Notes under the pieces: model-generated
What the model saw: only the letters and a program-made list of their open reading frames with translations
Databases searched by the model: none
What the model was told of the DNA's origin: nothing
Shown here: positions 23,001 through 35,004 of the stretch, in pieces
Layout of the letters: every line of letters begins with the position of its first letter
How positions within the stretch are numbered: position 1 is the stretch's first letter
Source: Cordylochernes scorpioides
Taxonomy: Eukaryota; Arthropoda; Arachnida; Pseudoscorpiones; Chernetidae
Length of the DNA: 64,000 bases
NCBI GenBank assembly: GCA_030710605.1
Contig: CP092872.1
Coordinates: forward strand, 93,770,627 to 93,834,626
Reading direction: 5' to 3'
Position numbers and translations under genes: made by a program

Positions 23001-26000
23001 TGTCGTAAACCCGCTGTCTACGCGTGTAGACCTGTGGTGTACTTACAGTACAGGCTGTCGTAACCCGCTGTCTACGCGTGTAGACCTGTGGTTGTACTTA
23101 CAGTACAGGCTGTCGTAACCCGCTGTCTACGCGTGTAGACCTGTGGTGTACTTACAGTACAGGCTGTCGTAACCCCGCTGTCTACGCGTGTAGACCTGTG
23201 GTGTACTTACAGTACAGGCTGTCGTAACCCGCTGTCTACGCGTGTAGACCTCTGGTGTACTTAAAGTACAGGCTGTCGTACCCGCTGTCTACTAGTGTAG
23301 ACCTCTGGTGTACTTACAGTACAGGCTGTCGTAAACTCTGTCTACGCGTGTAGACCTGTGGTTATACTTACAGTACAGGCTGTCGTACACGCTGTCTACG
23401 CGTGTAGACCCTGTGGTGTACTTACAGTACAGGCTGTCGTAAACCGCTGTCTACGCGTGTAGACCTGTGGTATACTTACAGTACAGGCTGTCGTAACCCG
23501 CTGTCTACGCGTGTAGACCTCTGGTGTCACCTTACAGTACGGCTGTCGTAACCCCGCTGTCTACGCGTGTAGGACGTGTGGTTGTAACTTTACAGTACAG
23601 GCTGTCGTAACCCGTCTGTCTACGCGTGTAGACCTGTGGTATACTTACAGTACAGGCTGTCGTAACCCGCTGTCTACGCGTGTAGACCTCTGGTGTACTT
23701 ACAGTACAGGCTGTCGTAACCCGCTGTCTACGCGTGTAGACCTGTGGTATACTTACAGTACAGGCTGTCGTAACCCGCTGTCTACACGTGTAGACCTCTG
23801 GTGTACTTACAGTACAGGCTGTCGTAACCCGCTGTCTACGCGTGTAGACCTGTGGTGTACTTACAGTACAGGCTGTCGTAACCCGCTGTCTACACGTGTA
23901 GACCTGTGGTGTACTTACAGTACAGGCTGTCGTAACCCGCTGTCTACGCGTGTAGACCTGTGGTGTACTTACAGTACAGGCTGTCGTAACCCGCTGTCTA
24001 CGCGTGTAGACCTGTGGTATACTTACAGTACAGGCTGTCGTAACCCGCTGTCTACGCGTGTAGACCTCTGGTGTACTTACAGTACAGGCTGTCGTAACCC
24101 GCTGTCTACACGTGTAGACCTCTGGTGTACTTACAGTACAGGCTGTCGTACCCGCTGTCTACACGTGTAGACCTGTGGTGTACTTACAGTACAGGCTGTC
24201 GTAACCCGCTGTCTTCACGTGTAGACCTGTGGTGTACTTACAGTACAGGCTGTCGTAACCCGCTGTCTACACGTGTAGACCTGTGGTGTACTTACAGTAC
24301 AGGCTGTCGTAACCCGCTGTCTTCACGTGTAGACCTGTGGTGTACTTACAGTACAGGTAACTACGCGTGTAGACCTGTGGTGTACTTACAGTACAGGCTG
24401 TCGTAACCCGCTGTCTTCACGTGTAGACCTCTGGTGTACTTACAGTACAGGCTGTCGTAACCCGCTGTCTACACGTGTAGACCTCTGGTGTACTTACAGT
24501 ACAGGCTGTCGTAACCCGCTGTCTACACGTGTAGACCTGTGGTGTACTTACAGTACAGGCTGTCGTAACCCGCTGTCTACGCGTGTAGACCTCTGGTGTA
24601 CTTACAGTACAGGCTGTCGTAACCCGCTGTCTACGCGTGTAGACCTGTGGTGCACTTACAGTACAGGCTGTCGTAACCCGCTGTCTACGCGTGTAGACCT
24701 GTGGTGTACTTACAGTACAGGCTGTCGTAACCCGCTGTCTACACGTGTAGACCTGTGGTGTACTTACAGTACAGGCTGTCGTAACCCGCTGTCTACGCGT
24801 GTAGACCTGTGGTGTACTTACAGTACAGGCTGTCGTAACCCGCTGTCTACGCGTGTAGACCTGTGGTGTACTTACAGTACAGGCTGTCGTAACCCGCTGT
24901 CTACGCGTGTAGACCTGTGGTGTACTTACAGTACAGGCTGTCGTGACCCGCTGTCTACGCGTGTAGACCTGTGGTGCACTTACAGTACAGGCTGTCGTAA
25001 CCCGCTGTCTACGCGTGTAGACCTGTGGTGCACTTACAGTACAGGCTGTCGTAACCCGCTGTCTACGCGTGTAGACCTGTGGTGCACTTACAGTACAGGC
25101 TGTCGTAACCCGCTGTCTACGCGTGTAGACCTGTGGTGCACTTACAGTACAGGCTGTCGTAACCCGCTGTCTACGCGTGTAGACCTGTGGTGCACTTACA
25201 GTACAGGCTGTCGTAACCCGCTGTCTACGCGTGTATGTGGTGCACTTACAGTACAGGCTGTCGTAACCCGCTGTCTACGCGTGTAGACCTGTGGTGCACT
25301 TACAGTACAGGCTGTCGTAACCCGCTGTCTACGCGTGTAGACCTGTGGTGCACTTACAGTACAGGCTGTCGTAACCCGCTGTCTACGCGTGTAGACCTGT
25401 GGTGCACTTACAGTACAGGCTGTCGTAACCCGCTGTCTACGCGTGTAGACCTGTGGTGCACTTACAGTACAGGCTGTCGTAACCCGCTGTCTACGCGTGT
25501 AGACCTGTGGTGCACTTACAGTACAGGCTGTCGTAACCCGCTGTCTACGCGTGTAGACCTGTGGTGTACTTACAGTACAGGCTGTCGTAACCCCGCTGTC
25601 TACGCGTGTAGACCTGTGGTGTACTTACAGTACAGGCTGTCGTAACCCGCTGTCTACGCGTGTAGACCCTGTGGTGCACTTACAGTACAGGCTGTCGTAA
25701 CCCGCTGTCTACGCGTGTAGACCTGTGGTGCACTTACAGTACAGGCTGTCGTAACCCGCTGTCTACGCGTGTAGACCTGTGGTGCACTTACAGTACAGGC
25801 TGTCGTAACCCGCTGTCTACGCGTGTAGACCTGTGGTGCACTTACAGTACAGGCTGTCGTAACCCGCTGTCTACGCGTGTAGACCTGTGGTGCACTTACA
25901 GTACAGGCTGTCGTAACCCGCTGTCTACGCGTGTAGACCTGTGGTGCACTTACAGTACAGGCTGTCGTAACCCGCTGTCTACGCGTGTAGACCTGTGGTG

Positions 26001-29000
26001 TACTTACAGTACAGGCTGTCGTAACCCGCTGTCTACGCGTGTAGACCTGTGATGTACTTACAGTACAGGCTGTCGTAACCCGCTGTCTACGCGTGTAGAC
26101 CTGTGGTGCACTTACAGTACAGGCTGTCGTAACCCGCTGTCTACGCGTGTAGACCTGTGGTGCACTTACAGTACAGGCTGTCGTAACCCGCTGTCTACGC
26201 GTGTAGACCTGTGGTGCACTTACAGTACAGGCTGTCGTAACCCGCTGTCTACGCGTGTAGACCTGTGGTGCACTTACAGTACAGGCTGTCGTAACCCGCT
26301 GTCTACACGTGTAGACCTGTGGTGTACTTACAGTACAGGCTGTCGTAACCCGCTGTCTACACGTGTAGACCTGTGGTGTACTTACAGTACAGGCTGTCGT
26401 AACCCGCTGTCTACACGTGTAGACCTGTGGTGCACTTACAGTACAGGCTGTCGTAACCCGCTGTCTTCACGTGTAGACCTGTGGTGCACTTACAGTACAG
26501 GCTGTCGTAACCCGCTGTCTACACGTGTAGACCTGTGGTGTACTTACAGTACAGGCTGTCGTAACCCGCTGTCTACACGTGTAGACCCTGTGGTGTACTT
26601 ACAGTACAGGCTGTCGTAACCCGCTGTCTACACGTGTAGACCTGTGGTGTACTTACAGTACAGGCTGTCGTAACCCGCTGTCTACACGTGTAGACCTGTG
26701 GTGTACTTACAGTACAGGCTGTCGTAACCCGCTGTCTTCACGTGTAGACCTGTGGTGCACTTACAGTACAGGCTGTCGTAACCCGCTGTCTTCACGTGTA
26801 GACCTGTGGTGTACTTACAGTACAGGCTGTCGTAACCCGCTGTCTACACGTGTAGACCTGTGGTGTACTTACAGTACAGGCTGTCGTAACCCGCTGTCTT
26901 CACGTGTAGACCTGTGGTGTACTTACAGTACAGGCTGTCGTAACCCGCTGTCTACATGTGTAGACCTGTGGTGTACTTACAGTACAGGCTGTCGTAACCC
27001 GCTGTCTACATGTGTAGACCTGTGGTGTACTTACAGTACAGGCTGTCGTAACCCGCTGTCTACACGTGTAGACCTGTGGTGTACTTACAGTACAGGCTGT
27101 CGTAACCCGCTGTCTACATTTGTAGACCTGTGGTGTACTTACAGTACAGGCTGTCGTAACCCGCTGTCTTCACGTGTAGACCTGTGGTGTACTTACAGTA
27201 CAGGATGTCGTAACCCGCTGTCTACACGTGTAGACGTGTGGTGTACTTACAGTACAGGCTGTCGTAACCCGCTGTCTACACGTGTAGACCTGTGGTGTAC
27301 TTACAGTACAGGCTGTCGTAACCCGCTGTCTACACGTGTAGACCTGTGGTGTACTTACAGTACAGGCTGTCGTAACCCGCTGTCTACGCGTGTAGACCTG
27401 TGGTGTACTTACAGTACAGGCTGTCGTAAACCCGCTGTCTACGCGTGTAGACCTCTGGTGTACTTACAGTACAGGCTGTCGTAACCCGCTGTCTACGCGT
27501 GTAGACCTGTGGTATACTTACAGTACAGGCTGTCGTAACCCGCTGTCTACGCGTGTAGACCTCTGGTGTACTTACAGTACAGGCTGTCGTAACCCGCTGT
27601 CTACACGTGTAGACCTCTGGTGTACTTACAGTACAGGCTGTCGTAACCCGCTGTCTACACGTGTAGACCTGTGGTGTACTTACAGTACAGGCTGTCGTAA
27701 CCCGCTGTCTTCACGTGTAGACCTGTGGTGTACTTACAGTACAGGCTGTCGTAACCCGCTGTCTACACGTGTAGACCTGTGGTGTACTTACAGTACAGGC
27801 TGTCGTAACCCGCTGTCTTCACGTGTAGACCTGTGGTGTACTTACAGTACAGGTAACTACGCGTGTAGACCTGTGGTGTACTTACAGTACAGGCTGTCGT
27901 AACCCGCTGTCTACGCGTGTAGACCTGTGGTGTACTTACAGTACAGGCTGTCGTAACCCGCTGTCTACGCGTGTAGACCTGTGGTGTACTTACAGTACAG
28001 GCTGTCGTAACCCGCTGTCTACGCGTGTAGACCTGTGGTGTACTTACAGTACAGGCTGTCGTAACCCGCTGTCTACGCGTGTAGACCTGTGGTGTACTTA
28101 CAGTACAGGCTGTCGTAACCCGCTGTCTACGCGTGTAGACCTGTGGTGTACTTACAGTACAGGCTGTCGTGACCCGCTGTCTACGCGTGTAGACCTGTGG
28201 TGCACTTACAGTACAGGCTGTCGTAACCCGCTGTCTACGCGTGTAGACCTGTGGTGCACTTACAGTACAGGCTGTCGTAACCCGCTGTCTACGCGTGTAG
28301 ACCTGTGGTGCACTTACAGTACAGGCTGTCGTAACCCGCTGTCTACGCGTGTAGACCTGTGGTGCACTTACAGTACAGGCTGTCGTAACCCGCTGTCTAC
28401 GCGTGTAGACCTGTGGTGCACTTACAGTACAGGCTGTCGTAACCCGCTGTCTACGCGTGTAGACCTGTGGTGCACTTACAGTACAGGCTGTCGTAACCCG
28501 CTGTCTACGCGTGTAGACCTGTGGTGTACTTACAGTACAGGCTGTCGTAACCCGCTGTCTACGCGTGTAGACCTGTGGTGCACTTACAGTACAGGCTGTC
28601 GTAACCCGCTGTCTACACGTGTAGACCTGTGGTGTACTTACAGTACAGGCTGTCGTAACCCGCTGTCTACACGTGTAGACCTGTGGTGTACTTACAGTAC
28701 AGGCTGTCGTAACCCGCTGTCTTCACGTGTAGACCTGTGGTGCACTTACAGTACAGGCTGTCGTAACCCGCTGTCTTCACGTGTAGACCTGTGGTGTACT
28801 TACAGTACAGGCTGTCGTAACCCGCTGTCTACACGTGTAGACCTGTGGTGTACTTACAGTACAGGCTGTCGTAACCCGCTGTCTTCACGTGTAGACCTGT
28901 GGTGTACTTACAGTACAGGCTGTCGTAACCCGCTGTCTACATGTGTAGACCTGTGGTGTACTTACAGTACAGGCTGTCGTAACCCGCTGTCTACATGTGT

Positions 29001-29580
29001 AGACCTGTGGTGTACTTACAGTACAGGCTGTCGTAACCCGCTGTCTACACGTGTAGACCTGTGGTGTACTTACAGTACAGGCTGTCGTAACCCGCTGTCT
29101 ACATTTGTAGACCTGTGGTGTACTTACAGTACAGGCTGTCGTAACCCGCTGTCTTCACGTGTAGACCTGTGGTGTACTTACAGTACAGGATGTCGTAACC
29201 CGCTGTCTACACGTGTAGACGTGTGGTGTACTTACAGTACAGGCTGTCGTAACCCGCTGTCTACACGTGTAGACCTGTGGTGTACTTACAGTACAGGCTG
29301 TCGTAACCCGCTGTCTACACGTGTAGACCTGTGGTGTACTTACAGTACAGGCTGTCGTAACCCGCTGTCTTCACGTGTAGACCTGTGGTGTACTTACAGT
29401 ACAGGCTGTCGTAACCCGCTGTCTACACGTGTAGACCTGTGGTGTACTTACAGTACAGGCTGTCGTAACCCGCTGTCTACACGTGTAGACCTGTGGTGTA
29501 CTTACAGTACAGGCTGTCGTAACCCGCTGTCTACACGTGTAGATGTGTGGTGTACTTACAGTACAGGCTGTCGTAACCCT
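11046..29580 (+). repeat. 18.5-kb satellite array, 54-bp unit, roughly 340 copies
   Basis: Each unit reads GTAGACCTGTGGTGTACTTA then CAGTACAGGCTGTCGTAACC then CGCTGTCTACRCGT. It contains a 16-bp palindrome (GTCTACACGTGTAGAC in the A form) and the inverted pair TGTAC/GTACA around TTACA. Common variants are ACACGT or ACGCGT, TGTAC or TGCAC, and CCGCTG or CCCTCTG. Because 54 is a multiple of three, open frames run for over 1,400 codons on both strands; there is no reason to call them genes. Higher-order duplications and a short unit (about 14 bp deleted) are visible. The unit matches the SINE tail at 37.65 and 51.25 kb. Confidence 0.95.
18220..24200 (+). repeat. Indel-dense part of the satellite array
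   Basis: Units here carry many one-base insertions and deletions (for example ACCCCGC, GTGGTTGTAC, TGTGTGTAC), most densely at 19140-19400 and 20680-21250. Flanking parts of the array have almost none. Either this block is older and unhomogenised, or it holds residual long-read consensus errors. Confidence 0.75.
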
Positions 29581-29639
29581 CTAGCCACAACTGCAATCTA
29601 CTGTCTACGTTTTAACAAAATATCTCCATTACAATAATT

Positions 29640-29930
29640 AATTAAAAAGACATATTTTGGATCAAAATATTATTTATTTTACCAATATTTCAGTTGGCTG
29701 AACGCCAAACTTTTTCAAGGTATTATAACATATTAATGTGTGTCAACAACAAACCCAGTGCCACATAACGTCAATAGAATTAATTTTAAACTTTTTGAGT
29801 TGTTTTGTTGTTGACACACATTAATATGCTATAATACCTTGAAAAAGGTTGGCGTTCAGCCAACTGAAATATTGGTAAAACAAATAATATTTTGATCCAG
29901 TATATGCCTTTTTAATTAAAGATTTATTTA
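29640..29930. repeat. Foldback element with Penelope-like hairpins
   Basis: About 100-bp inverted arms. The left has ACCAATATTTCAGTTGGCTG and the right has the complement CAGCCAACTGAAATATTGGT. Each arm holds CTTGAAAAAGG, a TTGGC/GCCAA hairpin, then CTGAAA. A second copy lies at 32020-32285, and the flank ATTGCTCTATTTTCAAAA is repeated in inverse beside that copy. Confidence 0.7.
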
Positions 29931-30620
29931 AGGATTGCTCTATTTTCAAAACAATTACAATCATTATAAACCAATAATTGACAATTCTAGACTACATTGA
30001 TCATTGTACCCACATAACCAATGTATAATAATTAACACACTAATAACATTGTGGAATCACACACACAAAGCTTTATTAAGACCACCTGTCTTAAACAGAT
30101 TCACCAGGGAAGAAATAATAGATAGGGCTCTTATACTCCAGGCAGCGCAGCATCCAAAAACATTGTGTAGACTCAGATACAAATCTAAAGATATTTGCAA
30201 TAAAACCAGGTTGGAAAACGCTATCCTCAATCCACAGAGAAAAACAAGATTGCTAAAAAAGAGTTATCTAGACAAAAATGATGATAGAAATGATGGTATG
30301 ATGATGATGATAGATCAATGATTGTTGTATATTCGGTGTTGTATTCAGGTGAAGGGCAAGCACCTGACGGAACAGAGTGTTGATGTTGCAATATAGTTGT
30401 TGCAACATGGGTGCCATTGTTGTTCACCTTGTTAGATATTATCTATCTACAGTTGTGGAGAGTCTCCGCCATTCTTGAGAATTTCTCGGCCTGGTTGCAT
30501 CTTTTTATTTATTCACAATTGTTTTTTTTTTACAAGGTTGTGCACATCCTGCTGAAGTTTCGCATCGCTACATTTGGATCCAATTTTTTTTACTCATTGT
30601 TAAAATGTTGGAGAAGGAAC
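29931..30620. other. No firm gene; weak open frame
   Basis: A 105-codon frame at 30004-30321 has charged, protein-like stretches (RFTREEIIDRALILQAAQHP), but no family I recognise and a low-complexity end. Near 30070, AAGCTTTATTAAGACCACC is an inverted relative of the AATAAAG tail at 52200, so this may be an old retroposed copy. Confidence 0.3.
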
Positions 30621-30836
30621 AAAAGTTAACGGGGACGTGTTTCTAATGCTGTAAATTCGGCAAGCTTTCGGACTTTGACGTCCTTCGACAGGTAACTTTC
30701 CAAGATACTGAAAGAGAATATTTACCTGTATATAAATATTATCTTTCAGTATCTTGGAAAGTTACCTGTCGAAAGACGTCAAAGTCCGAAAGCTTGCCGA
30801 ATTTACAGCATTAGAAACACGTCCCCGTTAACTTTT
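30621..30836. repeat. Near-perfect 216-bp palindrome
   Basis: The left arm starts AAAAGTTAACGGGGACGTG and the right arm ends with its complement. I saw very few mismatches (for example GACGTCCTTC against GAAAGACGTC), and the centre lies near 30728. Both arms contain GTCCGAAAGCTTGCC and CCTGTCGAA, the word set of Penelope-type ends. It reads as two truncated copies joined head to head. Confidence 0.8.
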
Positions 30837-31012
30837 ATTCTTTCTTCAAGATGATGTCAGGCGATTCCTTCTCTTGTAATTGTTAAAATGTTGCTTTTAT
30901 TAATAGTTGGTAAATGGTTTTTAAAAAATTTAACGAAATACATTATCAATTTACAAATTATTTATTTAGAGATCATTTATAAAACTGTGTGCTGTTATAT
31001 GCAGCTATCAAC

Positions 31013-31190
31013 TACACTCATGGACAAAACTTAAGGATGTGGAAAGTCTTTGATATCGACAGTCGTTTTTTTTTTTTTTTTTTAGGAGACAGAGGCAATT
31101 TTGTTCACACTTGGTTATCTCGTGTGTCTTCAATAAAGGTCACTGTAATATCTTTCAAAGTTATTGTCTGAATCCCGATATACATGGTAA
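31013..31190 (-). mobile_element. Tc1-type MITE copy
   Basis: It begins CACTCATGGACAAAACTTAA and carries the interior TTCACACTTGGTTATCTCGT and TCAATAAAGGTCACTG in reverse. The far end stops at ATCCCGATATACATGG, so that terminal repeat is lost. Confidence 0.7.
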
Positions 31191-31493
31191 TAGAATAATA
31201 GAATTATAATAGAATATGTTGTGTTTTAACTTTAAAAGCACACAAAAAAATATAATAAACTTGAATTTGTTTATTCAAGTCTCAAAAAACAAAGCTTTGC
31301 ATATAGAACAAATAATAATGAAGAAGAAGAAAAAAAACATTTTAGGAAAAGGCAAAAACAAAACAAAAGTACTGGTCAAAAAGAAACATTTAAAATCGCA
31401 GATTAATATCTTCAACAGAATATTATATAAAATATACAATTATAATATTTGTGATATATTGATAATGATATTTGTAGCTTAAACTGTATAAAG

Positions 31494-31700
31494 TACACTC
31501 GTGGACAAAACTTAAAGAAGTCGTATCTTTTAAAATGTATCGGGATTCAAACAATAACTCTGAAAGATATTACAGTGACCTTTATTGAAGACACATCAGA
31601 TAACCAATTGTGAACAAAATTGCCTCAGTCTCCTAAAAAATAAATAGACGACCAACGATATCAAAGACTTCCCATTTAAGTTTTGTTCATGAGCATAGTT
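31494..31700 (+). mobile_element. Tc1-type MITE, nearly complete
   Basis: From TACACTCGTGGACAAAAC to AAGTTTTGTTCATGAGCATA. The terminal repeats are inverted and TA-flanked. It lies some 300 bp from an oppositely oriented copy at 31013. The DNA between them (31191-31493) holds an 88-codon lysine-rich frame with no known family. Confidence 0.75.
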
Positions 31701-32019
31701 GATAGTGTTGCATAAGCATATATTTTTATAAATGATATCAAGATAAAAGGATGTATTTATTGATAAAGGTAATGTATTCGTTCAATATTTTTTACCATTT
31801 CCCAATTATATTCTAGATTTCCCTTTTTTTTTTTGCGCTTTGATGATAAAACCATCATCCAGAAGGTAGAAAATATTTACAAAGAGGAAAAAACTTAACA
31901 GATCAACTGTGAAAACAAGAGATATCATTAGTGTTAACAATGTCTTTTACTTCGTTTATCTCATTTTATTAAGTGGATAATTGTTTTGAAAATAGAGCAA
32001 TCCATAAATAAATCATTAA
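31701..32019. other. No gene recognised
   Basis: AT-rich DNA. The end at 31985-32010 (TTTTGAAAATAGAGCAATCC) is the inverted counterpart of the flank at 29933-29955. Confidence 0.4.
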
Positions 32020-32285
32020 TTAAACAGGCATATATTGGATCAAAATATTATTTATTTTACCAATATTTCGGTTGGCTGAACGCCAACCTTTTTCAAGGTA
32101 TTATAACGTATTAATGGGTGTATTAAGTGTAAATTTAATTCTATTGACGTTATGTGGCGCTGAGTTTGTTGTTGACACACTTTAAAATGTTATAATACCT
32201 TGATAAAGGTTTTGTTCAGCCAACTGAAATATTGGTAAAATAAATGATATTTTGATCCAATATATGCCTTTTTAATTAACAAAAA
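32020..32285. repeat. Foldback element, second copy
   Basis: Same structure as 29640-29930, with GGCATATATTGGATCAAAAT at one end and ATTTTGATCCAATATATGCC at the other, and Penelope-like CTTGATAAAGG and AACTGAAATATTGG words inside. A miniature form with only the ends is the palindrome at about 32586-32655. Confidence 0.7.
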
Positions 32286-33857
32286 AAGTGGATAATATGC
32301 AAAAATGTTAAGGTTTTCATATCAGACAAGAAAGTAGACAGTAACATTTTTGTTATTGTTTTTCTTTCATGTTGCTGCTAGCAAATGTGAGAATTTGTAA
32401 AACGCTCCCTTCTTCTATGCAAAAGATATCCATACCTATTTACATATTGATAAAAATATTTTTAAAAACATAATAACATAGATAATATAGATAAAATAAT
32501 AACATACATAGCTGCAATTAACTTGTTTTCACATAGTGTATATATTTTGAAAATAGAACAATCCATATTTAAATCATTAGATGATAAAAAGGCATATATT
32601 GGATTGAATAAAATATTTTATTAAATCCAATATATGCCTTTTTATTATCTAATAGTATATATATATTTAAAAAAAAAAAAAACAATTTTAATACTTTTTT
32701 TTTCACATACTAGTATATTTTTACCCGGTTTTTTAACTAATTAATTTTTACTAATTTATTTTTAAAATTTTACATTTAAAAATTGCTTATATTACAACAT
32801 AGATGATTTCGATTAAAACTATAAATAGTTCTAAAATTGGTCGGTAGATGGCAGTATCAGTACCGTAAGGAACGGTGTACAAATACAATTGAGAATAACA
32901 AACTCTCTCACTTTACTTTAAAATAATTATGTGATGTTTTTATAAAACCTTTTTTCAATTTTCATTTTATTTATTTACTAATAGATGCGTGTAGAGGTCA
33001 AGATTGATTACATTTTTGGGAATAATTACGTTTATGTACATTTAATTGGGCATTAACTTATTTTTTATTTTATTATTACAATATAATTAAAATATATAAA
33101 ATTTCGATATAAAATTTTAAAATATTTGGATAAATCAAACGATTTAATAATAATAGTTCAATTATTGGCCAATAGATGGCGGGACGCGACGCAAAAATCG
33201 TTTGAGTAAGAAATTTATCCTTAAAATAAAATTTTAAAAAATAAATAAATAAACAGTATTATTTATAAGTAGTGTTTCATAATATACATAAAATTAAGAT
33301 TGCTTTTTTTAATGAAATATATAATTTTAAATTTAAAATTATGCAATATAGAATTGTATATAGTTTCCTATTTTACATAATTGTTGGTAAAATAAATGAT
33401 GATGATTTTAAAAACAAAACGAATATAACAATAATAGATTTTCTCATCAAGTTTACATATAGAATATGTACACAATATGTATATACGATTGTACTTTTGT
33501 CAGAAATATTTTCATCTGAATACTGTTGAACAAAAATTAATGAAAAAAAAAAACAATTTTAATATATAAATATTTTTGGAAAAATTACAGAATGAGATTA
33601 TTTTTTATAATTTACATATATATATATTACATATTGAGAAAATGATATGCAAAAAAAAAAAATACTTTAAATTTTATATACATATTTTAAAACATTTATA
33701 TGATGACTTTTATTCAAATCATAAAAAAAAAAATTGTTCTAACACATATTTGAACAAATTTTGATCTCCCAATTTAATTCAACAAAACATTTTTGTTCCT
33801 ATAATTTTGAATATCAGTGAATAAAGAAAACATTTTTAGTAATATTTCAGAGACCGC
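32286..33857. other. Very AT-rich DNA without recognised genes
   Basis: It includes the palindrome at 32586-32655 (GGCATATATTGGATT and its inverse). TAGATGGCAG near 32846 and TAGATGGCGGGA near 33175 repeat the window's edge word. Open frames (33272-33529, 33576-33764) are A/T-coded and not credible. Confidence 0.45.
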
Positions 33858-34000
33858 GACACAATGTGAAAAATAGTACAATTGTGATATTGTACTGGGA
33901 TAAGGTGCATAAATTATGAAAAAGGCATCTCCTTATCGTGCAACTGAAAGTTGCTGATTGCTTGCGCCATCTATCGGAATTTTTAGTAATATATATATTG
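33858..34000 (-). repeat. Dispersed repeat family G copy
   Basis: AATAGTACAATTGTGATATT, ACTGGGATAAGGTGCATAAA, CTCCTTATCGTGCAACTGAA and GTTGCTGATTGC, ending GCGCCATCTATCGG. The hairpin GCAACTGAAAGTTGC, with a GAAA loop, is intact. This and 55640 show the family best. Confidence 0.65.
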
Positions 34001-34499
34001 GGCCGGGTATGTTATTAGTAAAACGTTGTTAATTTTCTTGAAGATGTATCCCTCTAGCTATAAAAATTATCAAAACTTATGAAAAAAAAAAGAAGTTTTT
34101 TTTTCATCCTTTTTTTTTCATTCCTTCTTTAAAAATATTTACATAGAAGCAATTTAACAAAACAAATTTAATCCAAAAATTAAACAAAACTGATTTACAT
34201 ATCTCTCAACAGAACATATTTACTCTAGTCTCTAGTCAAAATCCAATAAATAAATATATATACAATTTAATTGTTTTTATACGTCTGCGTAACTCTAAGT
34301 CCATTTACATCAAACGTTAGACCTTTACCCAGAATATGAAAGTTTACAAATTGAAGATAATTTATTTATTCAAATATATTTCCTTATATAATCAGCATTA
34401 TTCCAATGTGTTTTTGTAGAATCAGAAGAGACGCCATTATTATGATCATAGGATCAATAATCATGTAGTAGTTAACTTACTGATTATATTTTTATAATT

Positions 34500-34640
34500 A
34501 GAAACTATTTTAAACGCGTGTATGATTCTTTTTGAAATAAATCAATTTCTACTGCCCTTACTGCAATGGAAAATTAATGGGAGGGCCTGGCTAATCAGTG
34601 GTGAACCCTCCCAACGGTTTCGCCAGTTTAAACTACCATA
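34500..34640 (-). repeat. Dispersed element family F copy
   Basis: On the minus strand, CTGGC, GAAACC, CTGATTA and GCCAG (34626 down to 34587), with GGGAGGG pairing with CCCTCCC. The core has one change (CTGATTA for CTGATGA), while the second helix shows a compensated A-to-G change relative to 9188. Confidence 0.65.
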
Positions 34641-35004
34641 CCGCTGTTATATTGCATTTTTTGGAACTTCCTTTTATAGTGATACTGTTGGTAGACTCTT
34701 GGAATGGGTATTTTAGATGAACTATGGACATAAGCTTTGAGGACAGTAGAATTACATACAATTATAAATATATAATATGCATCGAGAAATCGCTCTTCCG
34801 CAAATATCAAATTGAGTCTTTTATTAGAACATTTTTATTATGATGCACTAGCGCTCATAGCACTTAACTTCTGTAATTATGAATGAGGTTTGTATAAATT
34901 GTTTATTAAACTTTATAAAGATCTTTTTTACATCATGTTGTTTACATTCTACTTCTTTATTGTTCTTTTTTATAAATGATTATATATTTATTCATACATT
35001 TAGT
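34641..35004. other. No gene recognised
   Basis: AT-rich. ATGATGCACTAGCGC near 34840 is the complement of the family F tail and may be a detached fragment. Confidence 0.35.

Noticed and set aside
11046-29580. CRISPR-like array
   Set aside because: Units are contiguous with no variable spacers, and the context is eukaryotic.
29692-29720. True hammerhead in the foldbacks at 29.7 and 32.1 kb
   Set aside because: The hairpin and GAAA are present, but the first box reads CTTGAAA instead of CUGANGA and no cleavage triplet is placed correctly.
30004-30321. Conserved protein-coding gene
   Set aside because: Partly protein-like, but it ends in low complexity, has no known family, and lies beside an inverted retroposon tail.
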